The notes beneath the pieces are model-generated. The model did no database searches. It was not told where the DNA came from and saw nothing but the letters and a program-made list of their open reading frames with translations. From contig CM047425.1 in NCBI GenBank assembly GCA_026168455.1, positions 85,811,580-85,875,579 on the forward strand: DNA of 64,000 nt, read 5' to 3'. Below, one piece after another: positions 35,701 to 50,200 of the stretch (position 1 is its first letter; each line of letters starts with the position of its first letter). The position numbers were made by a program, and so were the translations under genes. Origin of the DNA: Theocolax elegans (lineage: Eukaryota > Arthropoda > Insecta > Hymenoptera > Cerocephalidae).

Positions 35701-38700
35701 GCCGCGCAAGCGAACCGGCCATTAAGCTCCTCACGAGACGCGGGGTGGCAATTAGCAAGAACAATAGGGACAAAGCTGACTCTCGCGCTCTCCTTTTTTC
35801 TGGGAAGTGGGAGGGTCTTGGTCCACGCGCTGCGTCTGCGTGCTCGCAGGTACAAAGAGCAGGTATATAGCTATCTCAAGGGATGAGCCGAAACAAGAGA
35901 GAAATACCGAACACCCGAAAATGTGATTATAATGTGTGTGAACTCGCGTCCGTGTGCGCGTGTGTGTTTGTGTTTCTACATGTGCGTGGAGGAGGTGGGA
36001 TACGCTCGTTTGTATATTATACAGGTTCGCAAGTTGATGGTCTAATTGCCGAGTTGCGTGACTCGTTTGACGATGGATATTCTCAATGGATCTGTAATTT
36101 ATACCGGTTAGATTATTTTTCTTACGTTAAGAATGGAGAAATTTTTGTGTCGAGTACTGAAAAATTGCTTACGATGGAGGATTTTAGTCGAAACTGCTAG
36201 ATTTTGTTTCGTTCTATTTATATACACTCTATATTATATGTACACCACGGTAATTACTCAAAGAATTGGTCAACTTCGATAGACAGGGTATATTGAATAA
36301 GTAAATAGTAACGTTTAATTAATACACTAGACTTTAATTTAGATTTTAATTAGCGATAAAGTGAACGTTTCGAAAATATTTATCGTACGCTCCTAATTAA
36401 ACATATTTTCTTTCCAAACTTTCATCTAAACTCATAGGTACAGTAAAATTTAAAATAGGTTAATTAACTAAAAATATCCATGTAACTATAGAATTAACTA
36501 CAGCTAATGAGAAGCATATAAATATCATAAACGAGTTTTATAATATATAAGTAGGATTCGATGAATTTATTTATTATGGAAATTTATTTGATTCGTTCTT
36601 TCTTATATATTTACTGAATTGCATTCTTATGATGATATGTAGTAATATATTATTAAATGAATGTTATAAAGAATCTTTTTTTTATACGTTACGTTTTAAT
36701 AGATTTGTACAAAATTAAAAAAATTGTAAATAAATACGCATTGAAATGTTAAAGGAATAAAAATGTACTTTATGCTTATAAAATAAGAATATAAGGAAAG
36801 CGGGCAAATAATATATGAAACAAACAAAAAAGTAACAAAGCATCGAAACGAGGTAGGTATATAGTGAAACCGAGAGTGAAGACGAAAGAAAACTGTAGGT
36901 AGCAGAATGTCGAATGAGGGAGGGAATGAGAGTAGCGAAGAATGCTTGACTCATCTCGAAGAGCGCAACAGGCGCTTCCAAGTTTCTGTTCTTCGTCTCC
37001 TTTTTGACGGTTCGTTCATCTCTTTCGTTCCGATGTAAGTAAGAGCGTTTCTTTCTTTAAACTCAAGCAGCCACAATTCTTTCGCATTATCGAATCAGCT
37101 TAAGCCAAAGGCAAATATTAAGCAAACGTTTTTAATTAACATGACAAGGTAATTAACATATTTAATTACACGTTTCTCATCTAATTAATTATTACATTGC
37201 AGTTTTCCGTGGTAAAATAAAAAAAAATTCTAAACGTTATGTCGAAAACATGTGCAATTAAAATGCAAATTAACGCAAAATAATTAAAGTTGCACTAAAA
37301 ATAACTCGAGATAAGTAAACAATTTAAATAATACAGGTATAACGAAATGTATATATAATTACGATTTGATATATTATTAATTTTATGTGCGATCGATGCA
37401 GATTGAATCGGCTTCGCGAACTGTCCCAATGTGTACGTATGTATAACACCGTTAAGGGATATTTAGAGTAATCTGGGTCTGTGTAATCTCGATATATTGT
37501 TTATAAGCGCTCTGTCGATTTTCCAAGGCGAGTAGCACACGCTCTCCGCTCGTGCGAGCATCGTATCCTATAGAGAAACCTCATATTTAACGAGCTCCGG
37601 ATTATTATCCGTCTAGTCGCGGCTAACGTATTATGCAGTTCGCGACTGAGTTGCGATTGTGAAATTCACGTCACGCTCGATGCATACGTTCTTTCAGTTA
37701 GTTTTGCAAGGCTCTCCCCGCTCTCGAATCGCCTTGATACTGGGATGTTAAATTAGCTCAATGTTCCACCAATAGATAGGCAATCGATATCATTCACGCA
37801 TCTTCTGCAGATATGTTACTTTGACAATAGCATTATTTTTATACATTAGAAATACATTGTGAACGTCTAGAACATATTTTTCCTTGTACCAAAAGAGATT
37901 GTTATATATTTCTTTAACCTTTACTATACATGTACCAAACATTTTAAACTGTATGATATCGATTGTACATTACGAATTACACTTTCATATTATTTATATT
38001 GTATGTGGTTCAATAAATTGACAGTTTTAGTCATATTTCGAAAAGAAAACTTTGAAATGAAGGCACGTACGAGTCACGGGTAAACAGCAAGATAATAATA
38101 AAAGAAAAAGAAGAGAAAAATCAATTCATGATACGTGCGGTTAATTAATTGAATTCGCAGCCCTCTCTTAAGCGCGCTCGCGCGAACTTGGACAAAAACG
38201 CGCATACGTGTTCCAGAAGGTATAGAAATGCGAGTGGAATGCGTGTATAGGTATAAGAAAAAGGGCGGACTCGCGACTAGAGAGAAGAGACGGGTTTACT
38301 CCTCGGGCGAACCTGATGATTAGGGTCTACTCGATTCTCGAGTCCCTCGATGTCGGCGAGAAGTAAAAGCCGATCGTGGGGGCCGCATCTGCTGCGCCAA
38401 TTATATGCAATTGCCGAAATTGCAGCCGCGTGAAATTATCGGATGGTCTTGTGTTATTATGCGAACCGACCATTTCTAGTTTGCCCTCGAAAGCTTTAAC
38501 GAATACCTATTTAGAGGTTCGTTATGAATTCCTACAGAATTTCCTGTTGAATAGACCTATACTGATTGGACTGCACAATTTTTAACTATGACGTGGAAAG
38601 ATTTTTGAAAAACATGTATATACATATACGTGAGAGTTAATATTATTCTTTTTGACGTATACTTTTTATTGGAATGTCAGTTAACGTTGCGCATAGTTAT

Positions 38701-41700
38701 AGCTATTTCTATTTTGAAATTGTATGCTCTATTATTATATGGATAGCTAAAAAAATACACAAACTACGTCGAAATCTCCTTAGTAATTTTAAAGTAGGTC
38801 GATTTATGTGTATACAATGTATGATGTTTAAAAATCAATCGTCCTACAACAATATGCTGTTTTTTCAGTTATGCGATATACAGTATTCGATTTCTATTGA
38901 AGTAATTTAAAATATTATTTGCGTCTCAAACTGAAACAGGTAAACGTAAATTAAAAAATAAAAGATACAAAATTATTATTTTAGAAAGTATTATGATGTG
39001 TTGTTATTCCGAAATTTTAACTAAACGTTATATTTACAGAGACGCGCGCGCGTTCCGACAAGTTTTCGATTCGCCGACAAATTCATTAAATCAACATAAT
39101 CACAAAGTACAAAGTTGCGCTAAGTGTTCAAACGATCATCCCGAAATCATGAAATTTCCAAAGAATATAGTGTATCGAGTATATCCCGACCGCATCCGAA
39201 ATCGTCCAAGACCCTTGAAATTACTGGGTGAACAGTCTTGTCGCTGGGTTTAGCGGTTCGCGTGCGCGCGCTGTAATCTTCGTTCCGAGACCCCTTCAAA
39301 TATGTATATATATATATATATATACCTATATATACGCATCTTTATAATCGCCGCGGATAATTGGGCGCCTGTTGTCTCGACCAATTACGAAGCGACGTTG
39401 AACAAACAAAACTCAACATTCCTTTACCGTGTAATTTTCCGAGGAGCCGACGGGTAAAAACCAACAACCCACTAGGATTTACGGAAAATCGTGGACGCAA
39501 CAGGTATATCCTATTTGTGGAGTTTCGCTCGCGCGCGGATTATGGCTCGGTATAAAAGTGCGCTTCGTGTGACTCGTTGAAAGTGACGATGACTGTCAGT
39601 TTATAGCATTGAGATTGGGTGGGTTTTGTAGGGAGGTAACAAAATTACACGTTGTCGGATGCCAAATGATTTCTTTAACGAGGGCTAAAGTTTGTTTACT
39701 TCAACGGTTTTGCGTTACACGCATTAAATAGGCATAACGAATAACTTTTACATTGTGTAGTAATTTTTATAAATAAATTATTGATTATAACAAACTATGA
39801 AATAATAAATACAATTATAGGTGTTAGTAATACTTATAGTGCATGGACAAATTTATCAGATTTATAATTATGTCCATGAATTGTAAGAAATGAATTTTGT
39901 AAAAAAATATAGCTAACTCCAGCCTTTTTTCAAAATTCGTTTAATTTTTTTTTGTGTAATTGTCTAATAATTTATAATTTAATAAGCTTATAATGATATA
40001 CTGAAAAATGTTTAAATTATATCGCATATATCATTATATTTTGAAAAGCCATCATATATTTAACACTTCCATTTCCGCTCGAGATTATTTCGCGAAAATA
40101 ACTCACACCTTGTAATATACTGAAAGAACAAGGACAACACGGTAAGCGTATATACAAGGCGCGATAAGCTCACGATTTAGTAATCATATTCTATAACGCA
40201 AATATCTTGAAGAACTGAACGAGTGGCCGTATGTACGTGTACAAACACCCCCACAAATAGGTATTCCGCAATTTTATATACACTCTAATTACTGGATTAT
40301 ATATATAGCTCATTGGTTGACGCAACCATGCGTTTTTTTATGCCTCTGATTATAATAAAATCGAAATGTGTGTCGAGAAAAATTTAAAACAGCAGCGCGT
40401 TCGAGTTTGCGATCTTGAAAGATATTTGATTTATTAATAACGACAGTGACAGACTCGCTTGGAAAATAAACCGACGAAGAAAAAGAAAGGATTCGTCGAT
40501 TTACTATATACCGATATATTATGCACATAAAATACCACTCGACGCTTTCTCGTTATGCGCTTTTGCCACGAATTTGAATAAATTTTTATGCGCGGCCTAT
40601 GGGTTTAATGCTTATTAATTACTTTGTTATTTTCACTTCGAAATGGATTTATATATAGTTTATTACATCGAATTAAATTGCTCACTGTCTGTAAAAATCA
40701 TTAGGTTTCATTAAATTTCTCTTATATATGCTAAGGGATTATAAATGGTCGTGTAATTAATCAAAATAAATCGTAGATATACCGAATCTCTAGGTTCAGA
40801 TTTAATTAGACTGTATTTTTATGTCAGTGTACTCGAAATCAATCATTATTAATCAATTATTAATTTAAAATACATATAGAAATAAATTAACAGCGCTCAT
40901 TTATAATTACTTAATGATGCGACCTATGTATAATAAACGATTTAAATAAATACAAATGTCCGATTATCATTAAATTTATTTTAAAAAATATAAAAATTTC
41001 AAAGAGAGATTATCAATTGTTTACGTAATTATAAATAAAAAAAGTACTTTTCTGCTTTTCAAGTTATTATTACACATATATAGATCAATTTTTGTAATTG
41101 TATACGAGATTGATATTGCAATATCTTGTCAACGGATAATCATATAGATTGTAATAAATTTAAAATACAGCAAATGAAAGCTTGCGTCAAATACTTGCAG
41201 GTATTGTCGTCAGACTTTTATAAATTCTATTGTTTTTAAATTAAGAATGCAGTCGCAATTTTGAAAAAGTATATAATTAAACTTTGCTCTCACTTACGAG
41301 AAATTTGTTTACAATTTTTGTTATGAATTATTAAAGTCAGGTATTGTAAATCTCGTATTTATAAAGGGCATATTTATAAAAAGTAATCTCGTATTTATAA
41401 ACGGAACTGATGTATATTTACATAAAACACGTGCAAGGCAAACATAAAAGTTAGGTAGCGCGCGCAAATACTTGACACGACGATTCTTTAGCAACGTGAA
41501 TTAGCGAGTACACGAGCCACGACATTGGCAACGAAAAAGAATAAAGAGGAGTGTCTGTTATATAGTCACACAGTGCAGTATTGCTCACTTAAAATAAGAG
41601 GATTTTCCATCGTGCGTGTAAACGCCTTACTAAGCTATGAATGATGTTATTTTAAACATTTTCTCATTACGTAAATTCTCCGTTTTATAGTTTTTAAATA

Positions 41701-44230
41701 GTGAGTCCTTAAATAAACAAGAGCTTACGTACGTAGACGCGCTTGGTTATAGAAAAAGCTGATGTATACGTGATATGCAATATAAGCAAGACAAACGGTC
41801 TTAAGCGTATTAAAATATTAAAGTATATTGGAAAAATCGCAAAATTAGTATAGTACATAAATTAATCTTGAGGTGTAACTTACAACGATCAGTTATTTAA
41901 AATTCTGAAAAAATGCATTTTCATTTTCATCAACGACAATTTTCGCGTCAGATATATAGATCAAGTATAAATAAATAAATTGTATACATAAATTGTACGT
42001 GGTGTGTCACTCGAAAGAGAAAGTATATACTTATATATGTATGCTCGTTCGGACTGATCCGAGGTGACAAAATAATAAGTAGACGCGTGTGGGGCCTTGC
42101 GAAGAGAGATAATCGTTATCCATATATACATACATACGTATACTTGCACAAAAGAAGCTGGTTCTTTGTGTATACTCGTATATGCGTGTTATCTTTCACT
42201 GCTATGGAACTCGACGAGATTGTCGTTGAAACTCAATGTTTTGTTTGGTTACGAGAATTATTTTAGTCGCGTTTTGTATTGTTTATTGCGTATACTAAAT
42301 AAGTCGGGTTATTGTTGTATGAAGCTTACATTGTATACGGAAGATTTGTGAATTAAAACTACCGTCATAGATCTATCGAGCCTCGACTTATGCACCTATC
42401 TTTTGATAAATAATTAAAATTGCTATTTTAAAATCTTCTATGTATGCACGTAGTTTGCAGTTTAAGATCGCGTTTATATACTCTTATATAAGTTTTTTTT
42501 TCTTTTTCTTTTGAAAAAATTCTATATTTCAACTATTTCTGATATTTTATAGACTAGTTAAAATGGATTTTGTATAATCATTTTTTTAGTCTTGATAAAA
42601 GTCATTACCGATATCGTTAAATAAACTATACTTATATTTGTTCTTGAGTTTATTCTGATTTATTCAATCAAAATCGTTAGCTTGTAATTGTAATCATGAA
42701 CATGCACTATCACGATCATTAAAAGTAAAAATTGCTGTTTATTTATTCGATTATAAATATTTATGTGATATTTATTATTGCAATTTTTATTGCATCAATC
42801 CGTAACTTCCCTTCTTTATTTAGATTCTATCGTGAATCGTGTAACTGTCAGTTTACTTTATGATACTTATCTTAAGTCGTTAATATATTTAGTCTATATA
42901 ATTGTGTAGATTATTTTTAATTGATTAAGCTTCTATTGAATAGATTAACAGTTTTTAAATATATAATAATAAAAGAAAATCAAGTATTAAATAAATCTGT
43001 AATTTAAGAATTCGAGTCACGCTGCACTCTTTTATAGAATTATTATCCTACAATCTCAAAAGGATACGGCTAGAAATGTAACGAATGTTACCAATATCTG
43101 ATTCTACGACAAAATAAAAAAAATATAATAACCCAAGTTACATAGCCACTCTGCATTCCTCACTTGAAGTTTTCGAAGAATATCGGTTTGTATATAAAAT
43201 CAGGAAGATGTAGTCGGCTTAAGAGCATAAATAGATAAAAACATTTTCACATCGGATTTTAGAATTTTTCGTTTTAATGGAGAGTGTAAAATGATAAATA
43301 ATTTACAGTTAGAATATTTTTCTAGTTGTATCAAGTGCAAGCGGGAATAAGATTTAATCTCTATCTATAACTTGGATTATGAAATTTTTATTTGATTTGT
43401 ATGGGAATCTTGTTTTAAATAAATTTTAATCCGTTATATATGTTTATTTACTTATTAAGATATAATAATTTATTATGCACATTTTTTCTTATTTTATATG
43501 CAGTTGTAACAATTAGAAACAACTATGATTAGAATAAAGTATAAGAACAGAATAGTACTACTTTAAATAGACTTTATTTATTTTAAATGGATTTACAGGA
43601 GAAAGAAAATGATTTTGTTACACGCAAAGGTTCTTGTTTATAAATCTTATCGTATCTTTTGTAATGTAGAAACGAATCTCGGTTCTAAAGATGCCCGACA
43701 AGCCCTTGCAATTGCTCAACTGTATAGTCACGCGCAATTTGCACCTATATATTTATTTACGCAGTGCACTTAAGAAACTCGAAGCGATCGCTCGCATAAT
43801 TAACAAAACGATTGGACGCGCTTCTGATCTTTTCTGCCTTTGTATAAGTAGCGGCGCCTTCTTTTGTTACACGCTGTATCTCAAAGCGTGGCGCTATTGT
43901 ATTCAACGAAGTTTATGTGTACCTACAAAGTACTTTATGCGCAACTACTTTTTTAATTTTTTATTTGTTACTACACTCTACTGATCAGAGGTATCAAATT
44001 AGGTATTGTATAATTATATATTGAGTAATATTGATTGTAAGATGTGCGTACAGTTTTTTAACGTTAAGTTGCTCTGTCTTCGAAAAGTTTATTTAGGATA
44101 AAAAATATATCAATATATTGTACTGATTTTATTCAACGCGTTTGAATAAATTATTGCACGCATATATCAATTTTTACTTACGTTAGATAGATTTGTTTTT
44201 TGCTTCGTAAGTTATCTGGTCAAATCAAGT
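29761..44230 (-). other. Probable BAMBI intron 1, segment C
   Basis: AT-rich intronic DNA with GC-richer patches at roughly 30700-31200, 31910-32090, 32400-32640, 33560-33870, 34210-34720, 35540-36180, 36850-37040, 37390-37760, 38050-38540, 39040-39600, 40080-40560, 41450-41620, 42000-42240 and 43680-43990. TATAGGTATA-type motifs occur at 38246-38255 and 39321-39330. A TA-rich run occurs near 32695-32715. The 171-codon ORF at 30719-31234 is opposed by a 134-codon ORF on the other strand and has no recognisable domain, so it is not called. Confidence 0.6.
41349..41401 (+). repeat. Short direct duplication
   Basis: AATCTCGTATTTATAAA occurs at 41349-41365 and again at 41385-41401, 36 bp apart. 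This suggests a small local tandem duplication. Confidence 0.8.
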
Positions 44231-44260
44231 ACTCACCTGAAAAAATAAAAAGAATACATA
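44231..44260 (-). promoter_or_regulatory. Candidate recursive splice site 2
   Basis: On the minus strand, TTCTTTTTATTTTTT is followed by CAG/GTGAGT, with the junction between 44237 and 44236. The long pyrimidine tract and the near-consensus donor (44236-44231) are fused with no exon between them. It lies 14.5 kb upstream of the site near 29736. Confidence 0.7.
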
Positions 44261-47200
44261 AATATGTAGATCATAAATTTATTAAAACTGAAAAATTTAT
44301 TTATGAGAGAGAGTCTATTAATTGAAAAATCATAGTATTTTATGTATTACAAGATAATTTAATTTAATGTCATTTCTGTGCGTGAATAATAAAAAAACGC
44401 ATATATTATATGTACAAGAAACTGATTTGTTGAATCCATATATGGAGAGGAACTTATATTGATTTGAATTTAGCGAAAAATACTATATTGATGGTTTTAA
44501 TTCTGCGCAATTTCTACATAATTGTCAATATAAACATTTGATGTGAATATGGATGACATAATGTCCGAAAATACATCATGCTCTCACTTGTATATGCAAT
44601 CAGGGAAAAACTTTTTATATTCAATGTTGTTTTTAAGCATTCAAAGATACTTCCCTACAAGTTATACTTATTATCGCACTTGCACTTTATCAGATTTTTT
44701 TTGTACGTTTCGTGCGGACAACGTCATTCGATTAAATATGTTTTGCGTATTAATAAATCAAATGTAAAAACAAATAATTGGTTGGCAATATTAAGTTAGT
44801 TAAATAAGTGACTGATGAGTTTCTACTAGAACTCGAATTTAAAATGTTCTGTTGACCAGAACTTCTATTCTTCTACACATTATCGCGCGAATGTTAAAAT
44901 TTTCACGGGGTATAATATAGTATACATAACAAGGTTTCTCTCAATGTGTGGACAATATCGGACGTAAGCGGAAGAATCTCGCGGATGAAGATATCGGTTA
45001 AATGGAATTGCAAAGAGGCTCGTGCTCGGGACATCTTCACTTATTTATAGCTAAGCGTTCGGCAAGAATCGCGGAGCTAAGAGGCATCTCCTTGAAATCG
45101 CCGCGCGAACCGCGGCATTGGCCAGTTTCGAGCCCAGTATTTATAGGCGCTACGAACGCCACTTTGACCAAGTACACGGACTCTTTTAACGCTATGGTAC
45201 ATTGTACCTTTTATATTCTTACATGACTTGATAACACGACTTATTCCTAAAATACATATTTTTTTAATTCTTCTAATAATAACATATTTATAACCATACC
45301 TTTGTAGCGTGTTATATATTGTTGTGTAATAATGATTTATATCAATATAATATTCATACATTGTTCTTTGATGCTTGTATTTTAAGAAGAATTTAATTTA
45401 ACTACACTACTATCTAAAATAATGCTAACTACAAATAAAGTAATTTTATACCTTCTTTTCAAAGTATATTAAAAATATGAATTTCATAAATCAAAGCTAC
45501 TGCATGAAAGCCAAAGTAATAGATAGAGAATCATTTGATATAGGTATATGTATAGCAAGATAAATTTTCCATGGAAACGATCGATTAGATCAATAATATA
45601 CCTCACCTCCAATATTTTAGAATCCTATATAGTAACATTCTCTTGCATATACATACGTATTCGTTTTACTCATTTCAAAAGTATAGAGATAAATATCGTT
45701 AAATCCTGACACGGCAAAGCATTGGCTCGCTTTAAAAGTCGCACGTACACATAATAAACCTTTTTCTCGAGAGCGCGCGCGAAGGGTCATAAAAACGACG
45801 ATGCATAATACTCGGAAAGTCAAGATTTTACGTAACGATCGGAAAAGCTATTGGTGCAAAAGAGTCTAGACCGTTACGATCGAGGCGCCGATGCACTATA
45901 CCGATTTATTCGCCGCGGCTAAATTAATGGATTGATATAGCGACGATTGTCGGAAGGCGCGAGTCTCCAATGTCCAATTTGAATTTTAGCAAGTTTCCGG
46001 TATTACGTCGATTCTTCGTCCATTTATATACATTTTTTTATTCGTGTGCAAAAAGTGTACTTAAATGATTTTTATTGCTTTATTATACCGCAGTTAAACA
46101 ATATTTATTGTAACGATTGAAATAATATTATTTTTAATTTTATTCCCCTTTCATAGTGACATGTGTGTATACATGTACACACATGCGTTTTATGATTACT
46201 AATGCAAATAAAAAGATTAATAATTATAATTCTTAAAGTTTTTTTTATTGCGATGTCTATAATAAGAGTTGCAATCGTCAATACGATAGGCTTTTTACTG
46301 TATAGATGTAGTAATATAAGAAACCTATATGAACACAGCATAGTAATCAATCAAACATTGTTATTTCTTACTACCTGAAAATCTCAGTTCTTTTTAAAAT
46401 TACTTAGTTATTAGATTCATAAAGTCGTTTAATCGTACATTTGCCGACTAAAAAGCTAGGAAGCAAAATATCAGAATTAATAATCGTAAAGATCGTCAAT
46501 CTCTTGCGCAATTCGATCCCGGAAGTTCGTGATTTCGATCCTTGGGAAGATTTGGGTTAATTGCCCCAAGATTTTGATCTGGATTAAATGCAGCGTACGC
46601 GCACTGCAACGATGTGGAAAACATTTTAGCACTTAATTACGCGAAACAATAATCTACAAGTCTGTATTTACAATTTAATAAAGATTTATAAACAATGTGG
46701 TTATGTATTTATAGTTACATACATGACTCTTTAAAATTTTATAAAATGCCAAAGATTTTAAAGTTAAGAAAAGTTACTAAAATAAACAGTATTTGTAAAA
46801 TTAATTATTGGAATATGAAAATTTTATAAGTTCTGGTTATATATAATTCTATAACATATGAATTGTTGTACAAGCAAGTAAATATATTTATTTATTCGAT
46901 TAACGAAAGAATTTTTATTGTTCGGAAAGTTTTACACATTACGAAACTATCCAATCTTAAAATATCTTAATATTAAATAATACTTTACACGAGACTACAT
47001 TTCTATTTATCATTATTCAAATTGTGTTTCTGTCAAATGTGTGACTCGGCGCTAATAAACACATCACACTAGCTATTTAAATACTAGCATAAAAATTTTT
47101 CGAGACTTCAAATATATTGAATTTGATGCGATTGGGGAAAAACTTGTTGATTATTGTTAAATTTATTAATTGCATATGACGTTTATAACGTTATTCATTT

Positions 47201-50200
47201 AAAGTGAAATCGAAATTTCTATAATTTGAAGGTACGTTAAATGCGTACTATTTGTATGTATTTGTTATACGTTATTAATATTAATGATATATACGTGTGT
47301 AATATTTTAATAATAATTCCTTATAATCATATTTTCTTATCTACTATTAGATAATAACTAGGTGCGATGTAGAATGAAAATAAATTAACAGAACGAATTA
47401 TTACTTTTGTTTGAATATAATAATATTGCATTGCCACTCGTCAAGGAAATCGTGAATTACTTCTCAAACTGCGCTTGTGCTCTGCGTAAAAAAATACTGA
47501 TATTTGTACCCTGCGGGCACGTCGCAACGCATATTAGACTCTGCAATTAATGTTACTGCGTTCGATAATCAAGTCTTATGATAGTAGTAATTGCCATTTT
47601 TTAAAACAATTTATAACTAACCGTGATCGATTTTTTAGATTTTCGTATAGAGGAGGGCGTGATCGAAGCAAAAAGTTAATTAAGAAATCCAAGCGCAGAT
47701 TTTATTACATTTGCCCACGGGCCGGTATTCTTGTATTTAATGACTGCGCAAGGAGTACCGGTTGAAATCTGAATTCTGATCGTAGGATATATGTGTATGT
47801 ATGTACATGTGTGTGTCTGTATCTGTACATTCATAACATTATTATGGATATAGAATTCATGATTAATTGAATGTCTAGTTCTTTTTGGAAAGTTATAATC
47901 AGTTGCGAAAATGAATCCATTGATTATACTTCGTGTATTATTATTTACTTAGCGCATATACTTATATTGTCCGCGCGTTATTAATTATTTTGAAAAGAGT
48001 AACAATGTATATTAGCTATTTTCTGATACTTTGACTAAATTATCAAAGGAGTATAAAATAAAAGTAAGATTATGTTTTTATGAATTCAAAATTAAGATAT
48101 AATTACAGAACAAAGGCATGTGACGATTTGATCGGTAGGGCGATGGAATAGTAATCTAGATACTTATACATTATATACCATTGAAGATTGGATTGCACGT
48201 GAATTTTGTTTCAAAGGCAGTTTAAATAAATTTTTAACCCATACAAATAATTAAAACGACCAATAAAATAATTAATAAATATACGCAATCATCAGAATGT
48301 TGCTTTTTGTTCACATAAATCTCCAAATTACAATACAAAAGTCTGATTTGAATCCAAAACTCGGTTCGAGCTACTTAGATTTCTCGTGCGCGTTCTTAGC
48401 GTATATTCGAAAAAAAATAATCGCGAAAGCGATAAAACCAACGACGCCGGGAAGCAATAAGTGGCGGCAGCCTTGTGTTCGCCCGCTCATTCGAATTCAA
48501 TGCACCACGAGAAGAAGCACATCGAAACGCAGGCTGCATGTGCATCCAACCCGCGTCATATCGCATACGAAATATTCCGCATTAACATATACGCGCGTTC
48601 GCTGTCCTCGTCTTCTTCGCGTGTGTATACCTATATTTAAAAAAAAATCGAATCACCGGCAGATAGGGGTAGATAGAGACGGTTAGTTACTTCGAGGGGA
48701 AGATTAAGAAAATTACGGGGTAATTATCTATTTCTGCTAGCCTGCACTTCGTTAGAGTTGATTTAGATAAACGAACGTTTATTCCCTACATTTTTATCTG
48801 GATAACGTGTTCTGCGAGGAACTTCTTTTTTAGTTTGGTGCTCTGCTTAATTTAATAGAGTTTTAAATCCATGTTATTGAATGTATTTTGATTTAACAAT
48901 AATTATAATGTAAATATCTTCAAGATTCACTAACTCATCTAAAAAACTAATAAAATTTGAGATGAAGTAAAATGTGTTATTTTACAACAAATAAACTGTA
49001 ACATTGATTAACAATACGTTTTGGTTGAATCTTTTATTCCATATATACTTCGGAGAAGACTCGCAAATAATTCTCACATTTTTCAACGAATTCTTGGAAG
49101 AAAATGTGGAGGAATAAGGAAAACAAAAGGAATAAAAAAGAAGACCGAGGATAAGATGAATAAAGGTAGGGTATAAAATCAAAGGGACATTTAGAAAAAT
49201 TGTTGGATGGAACGTCAATGACGAATAGTAAGTGAAGTCACGACGTTCGTGTCAATAGCTGACTGACAATCAGCTCGCGATGCATTCCGAGCTTCTTTCA
49301 CGATCGTTCGATTAATGCAATGGTTACCCTTTAAACTTCGTACATTGTACGCCGATTATATAGTTGTTGCAGAAGTTAATAAAGGTTATTGAGTCTCATT
49401 ATACCTCGTTCGTTATTTCGTGGAATTAATTTAGATCTGCATATGTTTTATTAGTTTTTCATTAGGCTACCATTAATTTATACGTTCAGAACATTCACAG
49501 TTATTTATATATTCGACTGTCGTAAATTTACGAAATTTATGATTACTTAAACGTGAGTATTATAATTATATACATATACGTATATATATAAACTTGATTT
49601 GAATAACAAGATTTTGCGCTTTGCTAAAACAGTTTTTCATTTAAACTGATACTTTCACTAAATTATTTAATTGAATAATTACGTTATTATCTGGTTAATG
49701 ATCGAAATCTTTCAAAATGATTGAAGTATTTATTAGAATTCGCACAATGTGTTGCGAAAAAAACGACTGCATATATTTGTATATTTAATTTCTTTTTTTT
49801 TTATGTACGACGATTCATTCAATTGTCAATCAATGATTACATCATTTACATTAAAATATAAAAGTCCTCTTGTCTGCTTAATGCAATAGTGATTCATTCG
49901 TCGTAAATCAAAAATTGTTTTAGTAATATTTTTATCATTATTATAAATTAAGTTGTTTAACTGTAGAGATCTTTTCAATACTTAACATACTAACACGTAC
50001 TTTCTTTCAAATGTTTATTAAAATAGTTTATTCCTTTTATTTTTCCAAATATAATCAACGATCTATTGTACAGTATATAGTTTACTGAAAAATAAACAAT
50101 CAGATGGATGTTACAATGAAAGTATATCAATCCTTCACTGTAAATAGCCAACGAATACGATTTTCCTTTTATTTTCCAAAGGTCGCTGTTGATTATTCTA

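Noticed and set aside
46369..46395. Fourth minus-strand CAG/GT junction (TTTTCAG/GTAGTA)
   Set aside because: The donor GTAGTA is weak and the pyrimidine tract is interrupted by purines, well below the three accepted candidates.
46500..46620. tRNA-like stretch with repeated TCGATCC
   Set aside because: No cloverleaf could be drawn and no paired A and B boxes at usable spacing were seen.
48297..48686. 129-codon plus-strand ORF
   Set aside because: It starts in AT-rich DNA and extends through a GC-richer patch. The sequence is basic and featureless, with no support.
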